Position numbers and translations under genes: made by a program. This document shows positions 6,471 to 14,961 of a DNA stretch of 32,502 bases, in pieces. The stretch comes from Deltaproteobacteria bacterium (GTDB taxonomy: Bacteria; Myxococcota_A; Polyangia; Haliangiales; Haliangiaceae), in NCBI GenBank assembly GCA_005887925.1, contig VBLP01000186.1:5358-37859 (forward strand). The letters run 5' to 3'. Each line of letters opens with the position of its first letter. The stretch's first letter is position 1. The notes under the pieces were generated by a model that was given only the letters and a program-made list of their open reading frames with translations, searched no databases and had not been told where the DNA came from.

Positions 6471-9467
6471 ATGATCCGGACGAATGCTGTGGTTTGTGGC
6501 ATGTGTCTGATCGCCGCCGGCATCACGCCAGCCGTCGCCGATATCAACGCGAATTCACCGAAATCGCTGCACATGCGATCTCGGCCTGCGACGCCCGGGT
6601 CGCCGGTGCGCACGGGGAGGAAGGTCGCGCAGGTGCCGGCGCCGGATCCGCAGCCTCCCGCCGGGGATCCGGCCGCCGATCGCAGCGGAAATCCGCCGGC
6701 CCCACCGCCGGCGGCCGCGGAGCCCACTCCGGCGGCCGCGGAGCCCGCGCCGGCGGCCGCGGAGCCCGGACCGGCCGCCGACACCGCCGCCGAGCTCAGC
6801 GACGCCGAGTTCGCCAAGCTCGCCGAGCAGGAGTCCAAGGAAGAGGTCATCATCGTCACCGGCTCGACGATCGGCCGCAAGAGCCTCACCACGCCGGCGC
6901 CGCTCAGCATCCTGAACCGCGAGCTGCTCAACGCCGCCGGCCGCCCGACGGTCGGTGACATCATCCAGACCCTGCCGGCGCAGACCAACGGTATCAACGC
7001 GCAGACCAACAACGGCGGCGACGGCTCGACCCGCGTCGACATCCGCGGCCTCGGCGCCGCCCGTACGCTGACGTTGATCAACGGCCGCCGCGTCGTGCCG
7101 AGCGGCAACGGCGCCAACTCGTCGGTCGATCTCAACACGATCCCGCTCGCCGTGATCGATCGCGTCGAGGTCCTCAAGGACGGTGCGTCGGCGGTGTACG
7201 GCTCGGACGCGGTCGGCGGCGTGGTCAACATCATCACGCGCGGCGACTTCGAGGGCACCGAGGCCACGCTGTACAGCGGCGGCACGTCGCGCGGCGACGG
7301 CATCGCGTACGACGCCAGCTTCGTCACCGGCTACAACTCGGAGAACAAGCAGGGCAGCATCCTGTTCTCGGCCGGCGTCCAGCGCCAGAGGCCGGTGTTC
7401 GCCGGCGATCGCCCGTTCTCGTCGTACGACAAGACCTACGACTTCGGCAACAGGGTCGAGGTCCGGAGCGGCTCGACCGCGGTTCCCGGCGGTCGGATCA
7501 ACTCCCTGGCCATCGACCTCAACGGCGACCGCAAGCCCGACCCCATCAACGTGTGCGGCCAGCCGGTCAATTACCTCTACACGCCGTCGTCTCGCTACAA
7601 CCTGTACAGCTCCGGCTCGTACAAGCTGCGGCCCGGCATCGGCACGTTCTTCGAGGGCAGCTACATGAACCGCAAGAGCGATCAGCAGCTCGCCTCGGAG
7701 CCGTTCAGCAACGCGGTGACGATCTCCAAGGACAGCATGTACAACCGGATCGGCGGAGACATCCTGGGCTACCAGCGCCGCCTCGACGAGTTCGGTCCCC
7801 GAAGCTCGGTGCAGAACATCAACAACTTCCGGCTGGTCGGCGGCTTCCAGGGCACGATCCCGAGCGACGCCGAGGTGTTCAAGAACTTCAAGTGGGAGCT
7901 GTCGTACAACTACGGCCGCAACGACGGCGAGCAGACCAACCAGGGCAACCTGATCAAGAGCCGGCTCGCCGCCGCGCTGGGTCCGAGCTTCATGAGCTCT
8001 GCCGGTGTTCCGACCTGTGGCACGCCGGCCAAGCCGATCGCGGGCTGCATCCCGATGAACATCCTCGGCCCGGTCGGCACGATCGACCCCGCGGCCGCGG
8101 CGTACGTGACCTACACCGGCGTGCGGAGCGGCTTCAGCGAGCAGCAGGCGCTGCTCGCCCAGGCGCACGGCCGGCTCGCCGCGCTGCCCAACGACGGCGA
8201 TCTGTCGCTCGCGATCGGTGGCGATGTCCGCAAGGAAGCCGGCGGCAACACGCCCGACCCGCTGACCGCGACCGGCGACACCACGGGCAACGCGTCGACT
8301 CCGACGGCGGGTTCGTACAACGCCGTCGAGGCGTTCGGCGAGCTCTCGCTGGTGCCGGTCAGCGGCAAGCAGTTCGCCGAGTGGGTCGAGATCAACCTCG
8401 CCGCCCGCGCGTTCCGCTACAACAACTTCGGCAGCGGCGTCACCTGGAAGACCGGCGCGCTGTTCCGCACGGTCGGCGGCGTCGCGTTCCGCGGCACGTA
8501 CTCGACCGCGTTCCGCGCGCCGTCGGTGATCGAGCTCTATCAGGGCCGGGCCGACACCTTCCCGACCACCGCCGACCCGTGCGACACCAAGCCGCGCGGC
8601 ACGACGATCATGCTCGACCCGGACGTCGCGGCCCAGTGCTCGGCGCAGGGCGTTCCGGCCACCGCGGCGTTCGGTTCGATCCAGCAGCGCGCGGTGGTCG
8701 GCGGCAATCCGAGCCTCAAGGCGGAGACCGCCAAGGTGCTCACGGCGGGCATCGTGCTCGAGCCCCCGGCCGTCAAGGGGCTGTCGTTCACGGCTGACTA
8801 CTGGCGGATCAACATCACGCACGCCATCCAGGCGCTCGGCGCCACGGTGATCCTCGCGAACTGCTACAACCACGGAATCCAGTCGTACTGCGATCAGATC
8901 CACCGCAATCCGGCGCTCGGTTATGCGATCGACTTCATCGACAACCCGATCGCCAACGTCGGCGGCGCGGCGACCTCCGGCGTCGACTTCGCCCTGGCCT
9001 ACGACCACAGCTTCGGCGCCGCCGGCCGGCTCCGCGAGCAGCTCGAGTGGCAGAACCTGTTCAAGTACAACGTCGACAACACGGTGCAGATCCTGCACGG
9101 CCTGAGCCGCTACGATCTCGGCGCCCGGCCCAAGAACAAGGCGAACTTCTCGACGGTGTGGCAGCATCCGAGCGGCCTGGGCACCGGCTTCAACATCCGC
9201 TTCGTCGGCACGTTCAAGGAGTGCGACCAGAACAACTGCAACGGCGGCGCACCGTCGCGCGATGTCGCCCGGTGGTACAAGGCCGATGTGTTTGCCATGT
9301 ACGGGCTCAAGACCCGCGCCGGCACCACGACGCTCACGGTCGGCGTCAACAACGTGATGAACCAGAACCCGCCGCTGATCTACATCGGCATCCAGGGCGA
9401 CTCCGACGCGGCGACCTACGACTACATGGGTCGGTTCATCTACGCCCGCATGTCGCAGATGTTCTAG
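6471..9467 (+). CDS. TonB-dependent outer-membrane receptor
   Basis: A 998-residue outer-membrane beta-barrel receptor, long but normal for the family. Residues 1-23 are a Sec signal peptide ending A-V-A-D. Residues 50-105 are a Pro/Ala-rich linker with repeated A-A-A-E-P-x-P units. A TonB-box-like stretch E-E-V-I-I-V-T-G-S lies at 124-132. The plug domain spans about 135-255 with the typical N-G-R-R-V, R-V-E-V-L-K-D-G-A-S-A-V-Y-G-S-D-A and G-G-V-V-N-I-I-T motifs. The barrel fills the rest, with a terminal Phe as expected for outer-membrane assembly. It would import a siderophore, vitamin or oligomer across the outer membrane using TonB energy; the substrate is not evident. It is divergent from the kinase with a TonB-like tail, which may contact its TonB box. 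The stop codon overlaps that of the convergent downstream gene. Confidence 0.93.
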   Translation: MIRTNAVVCGMCLIAAGITPAVADINANSPKSLHMRSRPATPGSPVRTGRKVAQVPAPDPQPPAGDPAADRSGNPPAPPPAAAEPTPAAAEPAPAAAEPGPAADTAAELSDAEFAKLAEQESKEEVIIVTGSTIGRKSLTTPAPLSILNRELLNAAGRPTVGDIIQTLPAQTNGINAQTNNGGDGSTRVDIRGLGAARTLTLINGRRVVPSGNGANSSVDLNTIPLAVIDRVEVLKDGASAVYGSDAVGGVVNIITRGDFEGTEATLYSGGTSRGDGIAYDASFVTGYNSENKQGSILFSAGVQRQRPVFAGDRPFSSYDKTYDFGNRVEVRSGSTAVPGGRINSLAIDLNGDRKPDPINVCGQPVNYLYTPSSRYNLYSSGSYKLRPGIGTFFEGSYMNRKSDQQLASEPFSNAVTISKDSMYNRIGGDILGYQRRLDEFGPRSSVQNINNFRLVGGFQGTIPSDAEVFKNFKWELSYNYGRNDGEQTNQGNLIKSRLAAALGPSFMSSAGVPTCGTPAKPIAGCIPMNILGPVGTIDPAAAAYVTYTGVRSGFSEQQALLAQAHGRLAALPNDGDLSLAIGGDVRKEAGGNTPDPLTATGDTTGNASTPTAGSYNAVEAFGELSLVPVSGKQFAEWVEINLAARAFRYNNFGSGVTWKTGALFRTVGGVAFRGTYSTAFRAPSVIELYQGRADTFPTTADPCDTKPRGTTIMLDPDVAAQCSAQGVPATAAFGSIQQRAVVGGNPSLKAETAKVLTAGIVLEPPAVKGLSFTADYWRINITHAIQALGATVILANCYNHGIQSYCDQIHRNPALGYAIDFIDNPIANVGGAATSGVDFALAYDHSFGAAGRLREQLEWQNLFKYNVDNTVQILHGLSRYDLGARPKNKANFSTVWQHPSGLGTGFNIRFVGTFKECDQNNCNGGAPSRDVARWYKADVFAMYGLKTRAGTTTLTVGVNNVMNQNPPLIYIGIQGDSDAATYDYMGRFIYARMSQMF
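6710..6772 (+). repeat. Three tandem 21-bp units in the receptor gene
   Basis: Units at 6710-6730, 6731-6751 and 6752-6772 share GGCGGCCGCGGAGCCC and differ in the last bases. They encode the A-A-A-E-P-x-P repeat of the periplasmic linker between signal peptide and TonB box. The in-frame period suggests linker length can vary between strains. Confidence 0.8.
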
Positions 9468-10282
9468 GGTATGAAGCTGCTCGGGTCCTCGACGCGCTGC
9501 GCGAGCAGGTGCAGCGACCTCGCGCAGTAGTGGCCGTCCTCGACGCGCTCGTCGAACGTGTAGCGCAGCGTGATCCGCGGCCGGTCGACGAGCCGGCCGT
9601 CCACCGCGACCGGCGCATGGCCGACCTGGCCGATCGTGACGAACAGCGGGCAGTTGCCGTGCTCGTAGAGGTGGTGGTAGGCGGCGTCGATCTTGAGGCT
9701 GCCGAGGTTGGCGACGAAGGCGCTGGCGTACATCGGATCGGTGTCGACCAGCGAGCGCGGCGCGAGGCCCCAGCCGTAGAGCCGCTTCATCAGCCCGATC
9801 AGGAACGCGAGCAGGAAGCCGGGCAGCGCGAGCAAGATCCGGAGCTCCCTGTCGATCGCGGATGGCCGGCTGGACCGCGCGTCGTCGATCTCGCCGGTGA
9901 GCTCGCGCACCATCGCGTCGAATGTCTCGCCGCGCGCGAACTGCCGCTTGACGGTGGCCAGCGGCGCCTCGTCGGACATCTGCTTCTTGGCCGCGAACGA
10001 CAGGAACACGCCGCGGCGCTGGTAGGTCCGCCGCCGGATCGTGAAGCGGTTGAGCCGCTCGCGGTCGTGCAGCACCGAGGCCAGGCAGTGGAGGATCACG
10101 TGGAAGATGGTGATCCGCATGCCGGTCGCCGCGTTGCGCTCGGCGATCCAGGGCAGCGTCCGCGACAGATCGAGCTGCTGCTCGAAGTACACGGCCGACT
10201 CGTTCCGGCCGTGCATCAGAAAGCCCATCATCCGGCGGTACGGCGGCGGCGACACGCGCTCGCCATCGTGGGGATCGAACAT
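9464..10282 (-). CDS. 2-oxoacid dehydrogenase E2 acyltransferase-like protein, catalytic His replaced
   Basis: A 272-residue protein resembling the stand-alone catalytic domain of lipoamide acyltransferases (chloramphenicol-acetyltransferase-like fold). The N-terminal P-Y-R-R-M-M-x-F-L start, the T-I-F-H-V strand near 58-62 and the terminal sheet with L-F-V-T-I-G-Q fit. In E2 enzymes the active site is D-H-R-x-x-D-G; here residues 244-250 read D-E-R-V-E-D-G, so the catalytic His is Glu. A hydrophobic segment at 148-165 interrupts the domain and may be a membrane-associated hairpin. No lipoyl or E1-binding domain is present, so this is not a component of a classical complex. The start at 10282 is chosen because the family resemblance begins there; upstream in-frame sequence overlaps the next gene. 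It may be an acyltransferase with altered chemistry or a non-catalytic relative. Confidence 0.75.
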   Translation of the reverse strand: MFDPHDGERVSPPPYRRMMGFLMHGRNESAVYFEQQLDLSRTLPWIAERNAATGMRITIFHVILHCLASVLHDRERLNRFTIRRRTYQRRGVFLSFAAKKQMSDEAPLATVKRQFARGETFDAMVRELTGEIDDARSSRPSAIDRELRILLALPGFLLAFLIGLMKRLYGWGLAPRSLVDTDPMYASAFVANLGSLKIDAAYHHLYEHGNCPLFVTIGQVGHAPVAVDGRLVDRPRITLRYTFDERVEDGHYCARSLHLLAQRVEDPSSFIP

Positions 10283-10338
10283 GGCCGGATGATATGCGAC
10301 GCGGCGGCGGCGTGCGCTGCGCGGCGTCCCGCGGCGCG

Positions 10339-10691
10339 TCAGCGCTTGAGGGTCACGGTCAGCCGCGCCGCCCCGATCGTGCACGTGGCATCGAAGCTGC
10401 CGGCCTTGTCGAGCTTGAACTGCGCGTTGTTGCGTACCTCGCCGGTGAGCGAGATCGTCGCGCCGTTGCCCATCAGCTGGACGGACGGATCGGCGATCTG
10501 CCAGCTGCACTTCGCCCCGTAGACCGGCCCGGCGCTGGTCCGGGGGGTGGTCCAGATCACCTCGATCTGATCGTAGGGATTGTAGGTCGGCTTGTAGCCG
10601 CCGGTACCGAGATCGATCGACGGCAGTCGCCGCCGAGCATCGCGAGCGCCAGCCCGGCCAACCACAGCGGACGACATGCACGCGTCTTCAT
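10339..10691 (-). pseudogene. Small exported protein, apparently frameshifted
   Basis: From ATG 10691 the minus strand encodes a good export signal, M-K-T-R-A-C-R-P-L-W followed by L-A-G-L-A-L-A-M-L-G-G, but that frame then runs into out-of-character residues. The sensible continuation, beginning L-P-S-I-D-L-G-T-G-G and running about 97 residues to a stop at 10339, is in another frame. The mature part is beta-rich with two Cys (C-S-W and A-T-C-T-I) and no recognised domain. The length from 10691 to 10339 is two bases over a multiple of three. Loss of one copy of a TGCC tandem near 10625-10635 would explain it, as would a single-base sequence error. An alternative start at ATG 10677 avoids the frameshift but gives an Arg-rich N-terminus with no signal peptide. 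Confidence 0.5.
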
Positions 10692-10798
10692 GCGTCTGGC
10701 CAAAGCAAGTGGCGGACCACACACAACCCGGCGATCACACGGCCGCGGCGCGGCGCCATGGGGGGCAATCGCGACATCGCTGTCGTGGAGTGCCGCAC

Positions 10799-12226
10799 TC
10801 AGGGCTTGAGCTGCAGCGACTTGTACTCGAGGAACTCCTCGAGACCGTACTTGCCGGCCTCGCGGCCGTGGCCCGACTGCTTGAAGCCGCCGAACGGCGC
10901 GTTCATGTTGTACGGCCCGCCGTTGACGTCGATCTGGCCCGCGCGCATGCGACGCGCGACGCGCTGGGCGCGCGCCTCGTCCCTGGACCACACGCCGCCG
11001 GCCAGGCCGTAGATCGTGTCGTTGGCGATGCGGATCGCGTCGTCCTCGTCCTTGTAGGTGATGATCGACAGAACCGGGCCGAAGATCTCCTCCTGCGCGA
11101 TCGTCGACCTCGGGTCGACCTTGCCGAACACGGTCGGCTGGACGAAGTAGCCGCCGGCCGCGACGGCCTCGGGCGGCTCGGCGCCGCCGGTCACGAGCTC
11201 CGCGCCCTCGGCGATGCCCTTCTTGATGTAGTCGCGGACGCGGTCGAGCTGCATCTGCGACGACAGCGGACCCAGCCGCGAGGTCTCGGCCAGCGGATCG
11301 CCGGGCACGAAGCTCCGGGCGACGTCCGCCGCGATCGCCTTGGCCTCGGCGTACTGCGCCTCGGGCACCAGCATGCGGGTGAACGCGGTGCAGGTCTGTC
11401 CGGAGTTGAGATAGCAGTTGGTCACGGTGCCCTTGACCGCCGCGGCGAGGTCGGCGTCGTCGAGGATGATCGAGGCCGACTTGCCGCCGAGCTCGAGCGT
11501 GACCCGCTTGACCATCTGCGCCGCGAGCTCGGAGATCCGGCGGCCGGCCCGGGTCGAGCCGGTGAACGAGATCATGTCGACGTCGGTGTGCTTGACCAGC
11601 GCCTCGCCGACCACCGGGCCAAACCCGGTCACCAGGTTGAACACGCCTGCGGGCAGCCCGACCTCGGCCACGATCTCGGCGAGGATGAACGCGTTGAACG
11701 GCGCGATCTCGGAGGGCTTGAGCACCACGGTGCAGCCGGCGGCGAGCGCCGGCGCGACCTTGAGCGCGATCTGGTGCAGCGGGTAGTTCCACGGCGTGAT
11801 CGCGCCGACCACACCGACCGGGTCGCGCACCACCAGGGAGTTGCCGACCTTCTCCTCGAACGGGAACTCGCCGGCCAGCTTGGCGTAATTACTGAACGTC
11901 ATCATCGGCAGCCCGGCCTGGATGCGGGCCGACAGCTTGATCGGCATGCCGACTTCCTGCGCGATCGTGCGGGCCAGCAGCTCGCCGCGCTGCTTGATCC
12001 CGGCCGAGATCTTCGCCAGGTACTCGGCGCGCTCGGCGACCGGACGCTGGCTCCAGCTGTCGAACGCGCGGCGCGCGGCGCGGACCGCGGCGTCGATGTC
12101 GCGCTCGCCGGCGGCGGGCACCTTGCCCATCACCTCGCCGGTGCCTGCGTTGTGCACGTCGATCGTGTCGCTGGTGCTGGGAGCGACCCACTGGCCGTCG
12201 ATGTAGAGCTTGTCGCGAAGCATCAT
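10799..12226 (-). CDS. NAD(P)-dependent aldehyde dehydrogenase
   Basis: A 475-residue member of the aldehyde dehydrogenase superfamily, full length. It oxidises an aldehyde to the acid with NAD(P)+ in the cytoplasm. Visible catalytic parts are P-W-N-Y at 145-148 (oxyanion Asn147), K170 in V-L-K-P-S-E (cofactor binding), E245 in L-E-L-G-G-K-S, and the nucleophile C279 in N-S-G-Q-T-C. The C-terminal P-F-G-G-F-K-Q-S-G motif is also intact. Two adjacent ATG codons (12226 and 12223) are both plausible starts. It is divergent from a zinc alcohol dehydrogenase, with 180 bp between the two starts. The pair could oxidise an alcohol to its acid in two steps, which is inference from adjacency. The substrate is unknown. 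Confidence 0.95.
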   Translation of the reverse strand: MMLRDKLYIDGQWVAPSTSDTIDVHNAGTGEVMGKVPAAGERDIDAAVRAARRAFDSWSQRPVAERAEYLAKISAGIKQRGELLARTIAQEVGMPIKLSARIQAGLPMMTFSNYAKLAGEFPFEEKVGNSLVVRDPVGVVGAITPWNYPLHQIALKVAPALAAGCTVVLKPSEIAPFNAFILAEIVAEVGLPAGVFNLVTGFGPVVGEALVKHTDVDMISFTGSTRAGRRISELAAQMVKRVTLELGGKSASIILDDADLAAAVKGTVTNCYLNSGQTCTAFTRMLVPEAQYAEAKAIAADVARSFVPGDPLAETSRLGPLSSQMQLDRVRDYIKKGIAEGAELVTGGAEPPEAVAAGGYFVQPTVFGKVDPRSTIAQEEIFGPVLSIITYKDEDDAIRIANDTIYGLAGGVWSRDEARAQRVARRMRAGQIDVNGGPYNMNAPFGGFKQSGHGREAGKYGLEEFLEYKSLQLKP

Positions 12227-12406
12227 GGTGAGTCCCCGGGAGTGAGTGGACGCGCGGGTGCGCGGATCGGGAAGCGCGCGGAGTATACAGGATTTCTACG
12301 CGATGACCGGCGCGGGCCCGGGCGCGCTCGCCGCCTCCACCCGCACGCCGCGCGGATCTGCGGCAGACGTATTGCCCGGCGATCCGCGTTGATGGAGGCT
12401 TCGCGC
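12227..12406. promoter_or_regulatory. Divergent promoter region between ALDH and ADH genes
   Basis: A 180-bp gap with both genes pointing outward. A relatively AT-rich patch at 12282-12300 contains, on the minus strand, TATACT at 12287-12282, a fair -10 hexamer about 56 bases from the ALDH start. No convincing -35 box lies at the right distance, and no plus-strand promoter for the ADH gene could be picked. The -10 assignment is tentative. Confidence 0.3.
12395..12399 (+). promoter_or_regulatory. Shine-Dalgarno deciding the ADH start
   Basis: GGAGG lies seven bases before ATG 12407. It overlaps the region just after an upstream in-frame ATG at 12392, so that earlier start is unlikely. Confidence 0.7.
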
Positions 12407-13492
12407 ATGGCACGCACGGGAAAAGCAGTCGTCGCACGAGAGCTCAACAAGCCGGTGGTGGTCGAGGAGGTGACGTTCGACCCGCCGGGGCGCGGCGAGG
12501 CCCTCGTCAAGATCGACGCCGTCGGCGTCTGCCACTCCGACCTGTCGGCGACCAACGGCACGATCGCGCTGCCGCTGCCGCTGATCCTCGGCCACGAGGC
12601 CGCGGGCACCGTGATCGAGGTCGGCGAGGGCGTCACCGAGGTCGCCGTCGGCGATCACGTCGTCGCGAACTGGATCTACATGTGCGGCCACTGCCGCTAC
12701 TGCAACACCGGCCGGCCGGTGCTGTGCGATCAGCAGGGCAAGGCGCTGTTCACGATGCTCGACGGCACCAGCCGCACCCGCGACGCGGCCGGCAAGCCGC
12801 TCAACGTGTTCTCCGGAGTCGGCGTGATGGCCGAGTACGCCGTCACCCACGAGCGCAACCTGGTCAAGTACGACGCCAAGGTCCCCGCCGATCGCGCCGC
12901 GCTCGTCGGCTGCGCCGTCACCACCGGCGTCGGCGCCGCGATCAACACCGCCAGGGTCCAGCCCGGCTCGACCTGCGGCGTGTGGGGCACCGGCGGCGTC
13001 GGCCTCAACGTCATCCAGGGCTGCGCGATCGCCGGCGCCGAGCGCATCATCGCGATCGACACCAGCGACGCCAAGCTCGAGCTCGCCAGGCAGTTCGGCG
13101 CCACCGATCTGATCAAGGCCGCCCCCGGCGAGGACCTCACCAAGTCGCTCAAGAAGCTGACGGGCGGCGGGCTCGACTACGCGTTCGAGTGCGTCGGCTC
13201 CGGCGAGGTCGCGGCCGCCGCCTACCGGGCCGTCCGCCGCGGCGGCCTCGCGGTCATCGTCGGCGTCGCCCCCGCCAGCGCGTCGACCACGCTCGTGACC
13301 CGGTCGCTGCCGTTCGAGGAGAAGACCATCACCGGCAGCTACTTCGGTTCGTGCGTGCCGCGCATCGATTTTCCCCGGATGCTGGCGCTCTACCTGAAGG
13401 GCGAGCTGAAGCTGGAAGAGCTGATCACGCGGCGCTATCGCATCGACGAGGCGGCGCAGGCCTTTGCCGACCTCGGAACGCGCGCGGCGTGA
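12407..13492 (+). CDS. Zinc-dependent alcohol dehydrogenase (MDR superfamily)
   Basis: A 361-residue medium-chain dehydrogenase that would oxidise a primary alcohol to the aldehyde with NAD+ (or a bound nicotinoprotein cofactor). Catalytic zinc ligands are C42 (followed by H43-S-D), H63-E64 and C169. Structural zinc ligands are C93-x2-C96-x2-C99-x7-C107. The nucleotide-binding G-T-G-G-V-G lies at 194-199. The F-x-G-x-G-x-M-A-E-Y stretch near 136-143 and the overall architecture are those of class III / NDMA-dependent-type alcohol dehydrogenases. The start is set by a GGAGG seven bases upstream. It is divergent from the aldehyde dehydrogenase, a natural partner for its product. No formaldehyde/glutathione pathway gene lies beside it, so the exact substrate is open. 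Confidence 0.94.
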   Translation: MARTGKAVVARELNKPVVVEEVTFDPPGRGEALVKIDAVGVCHSDLSATNGTIALPLPLILGHEAAGTVIEVGEGVTEVAVGDHVVANWIYMCGHCRYCNTGRPVLCDQQGKALFTMLDGTSRTRDAAGKPLNVFSGVGVMAEYAVTHERNLVKYDAKVPADRAALVGCAVTTGVGAAINTARVQPGSTCGVWGTGGVGLNVIQGCAIAGAERIIAIDTSDAKLELARQFGATDLIKAAPGEDLTKSLKKLTGGGLDYAFECVGSGEVAAAAYRAVRRGGLAVIVGVAPASASTTLVTRSLPFEEKTITGSYFGSCVPRIDFPRMLALYLKGELKLEELITRRYRIDEAAQAFADLGTRAA

Positions 13493-13695
13493 TCGTGTTC
13501 TAGGTCTAGGGGAGCGGAGGTGGCCGTGCGCAGACCGATGCGCTGGATCAGCCGATCGCGACGCGGCCACGCATCATCGCTCGTGGTTCCCGCCTGGCCG
13601 TTCTGCAAGGGACCCGAGGCCGCAAGGCTTTCGAGAACACGGTCAGCTCAGCGACGCCAGGCCTTGCCCTGGGAACGATGCGTCATCGGCTCTGC

Positions 13696-14403
13696 TCAGC
13701 GATGCCGGCTGGGCACGTCGCGGGCCGAGATCGAGCCATGGCGCTTCCAGGCCTCCCGCAATAGCCACGTCTTCGGCGGAGACACCAGCAGCGGATCGTA
13801 CGTCTCGCGGATCGACCACTCCAGATCCTTGTCCTGCAGCTCCTTCCAGTCCGGAAACGAGATCCCGCTCGAGAACGGATCGACCAGCCACGTGCGCGCC
13901 AGCCCCTGCTGGTCCTCCTTGTGGCGCCGCCAGTTGCAGAGCACATACTTGAGCGCATGATATGCCCGCCGCGGCGACGTGATCACCTCGACGTGATAGC
14001 GATCGGCGAACACCTGGCCACGCCGGCGCCGCTTGCTCGACCCGAGCATCGTGTTGATATGCCGGGCGGCGGAGATCTGGAACCCTTGCATGCCTCGCGC
14101 GAGCGCCTTCGTGTTCTCCGCCTCGACCAGCATATGAACGTGCGTGCGCTGGATGCTCACGTGAACGATCCGAAATCGCTCGCGCAGCGCCGCGGTGATC
14201 GTGGCAGGGTTGCCGACGGCCGACACGACACGCATCCCCACGTGCAGTGCGTGGTACGGCTTGATCTCCGGCCGCCGCTTGTGCGCTGAACCTGCGCGGC
14301 CGTGCTTGGGCTTTCGCCCGGCGCCCTTGCGCTTCCCGCCGTGTCGAAACAGCTCCTGCTGGACGTGCCGCTTCCGCGCTCGCCGTGACTTCGTCCTCGC
14401 CAT
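13696..14403 (-). CDS. REP-associated tyrosine (RAYT / Y1, IS200-like) transposase
   Basis: A 235-residue HUH-type single-strand transposase relative. The N-terminus is very basic and contains H-G-G-K-R-K-G-A-G-R-K-P, a lead-in common to this group. The HUH motif is H88-V-H90 within Q-R-T-H-V-H-M-L-V-E. The likely catalytic Tyr is Y153 in A-L-K-Y-V-L-C-N-W, positioned as in RAYT proteins. The ATG at 14403 is followed by a basic leader; upstream in-frame codons enter an AT-rich patch and are unlikely to be coding. RAYTs are usually single-copy, domesticated genes linked to REP palindromes. Typical REP elements are not obvious beside it, but an inverted repeat lies about 90-135 bp upstream. The C-terminal third extends beyond the core domain and is unassigned. 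Confidence 0.82.
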   Translation of the reverse strand: MARTKSRRARKRHVQQELFRHGGKRKGAGRKPKHGRAGSAHKRRPEIKPYHALHVGMRVVSAVGNPATITAALRERFRIVHVSIQRTHVHMLVEAENTKALARGMQGFQISAARHINTMLGSSKRRRRGQVFADRYHVEVITSPRRAYHALKYVLCNWRRHKEDQQGLARTWLVDPFSSGISFPDWKELQDKDLEWSIRETYDPLLVSPPKTWLLREAWKRHGSISARDVPSRHR

Positions 14404-14961
14404 GCTGTCTCTATAACCACTTCCATAACGGCCGTCCACTTGAATTCTCCGAATTAAATGTAATTCTATGTAATACAATTATCACTGATCAGTATCCCAT
14501 ATGGACGATTCGATACATTCCTGGGATACCCGGGATACTCACCACGATGGTTTGTAAGAATCAAATCCCCCCCCAAAAAAAATCAAGAACAGGAGCATGA
14601 CTGCGTGGGCAAGGGCTGTGGGCAGAGGCGGAGGGCTGTGAGCTGCGCGAAACCTGCCGAAGCTGCTGTACGCGCAGGTCACAGGCCGACCCTCTGTCCA
14701 CAGACCGGGTCGTGTTCTCCCGGACATCCGGAGGGTCAACGGAGCTCCTGGCGACGCCGCGCTCGATCACCGTGCTTGTGTGCTGAGCAACCGGGTTGGT
14801 CAGCCTGGCGTGGCTAGGCGGGTCAGCTGGCCGTCGGATCCGCCGTGCGTGCGCGCGTGCTCTTCTTGGCAGCGACGCACTGCACATCTTCGACCGAGGA
14901 GCATGCCGTTGCGGACACGCGGACGAGCTGGACCATCGCGCGATGACCGGTCGCGATTTCC
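14404..14961. other. AT-rich then non-coding stretch upstream of the transposase
   Basis: No supported gene. 14404-14600 is markedly richer in A+T than anything else in the window and carries short palindromes (ACTGATCAGT at 14484-14493) and an adjoining C8/A8 homopolymer run near 14566-14582. 14600-14961 returns to high GC, with only short noisy frames on both strands. It may hold decayed upstream parts of the CHAT gene fragment that follows. The base composition suggests imported DNA linked to the transposase. Confidence 0.5.
14491..14539. repeat. Inverted repeat with a duplicated arm upstream of the transposase
   Basis: AGTATCCC at 14491-14498 is the reverse complement of GGGATACT at 14532-14539, with 33 bases between. 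A second GGGATAC copy sits at 14523-14529. This may be a transposase recognition structure or a regulatory site; function is inferred only from position. Confidence 0.45.

Noticed and set aside
4796-7327. Minus-strand frame spanning the kinase start and the intergenic region
   Set aside because: It crosses two well-supported genes in wrong frames and has no recognisable domain; a shadow of high GC.
6555-9167. Long minus-strand frame opposite the TonB-dependent receptor
   Set aside because: Low-complexity Val/Ala/Arg/Asp composition with no domain; the receptor reading is unambiguous.
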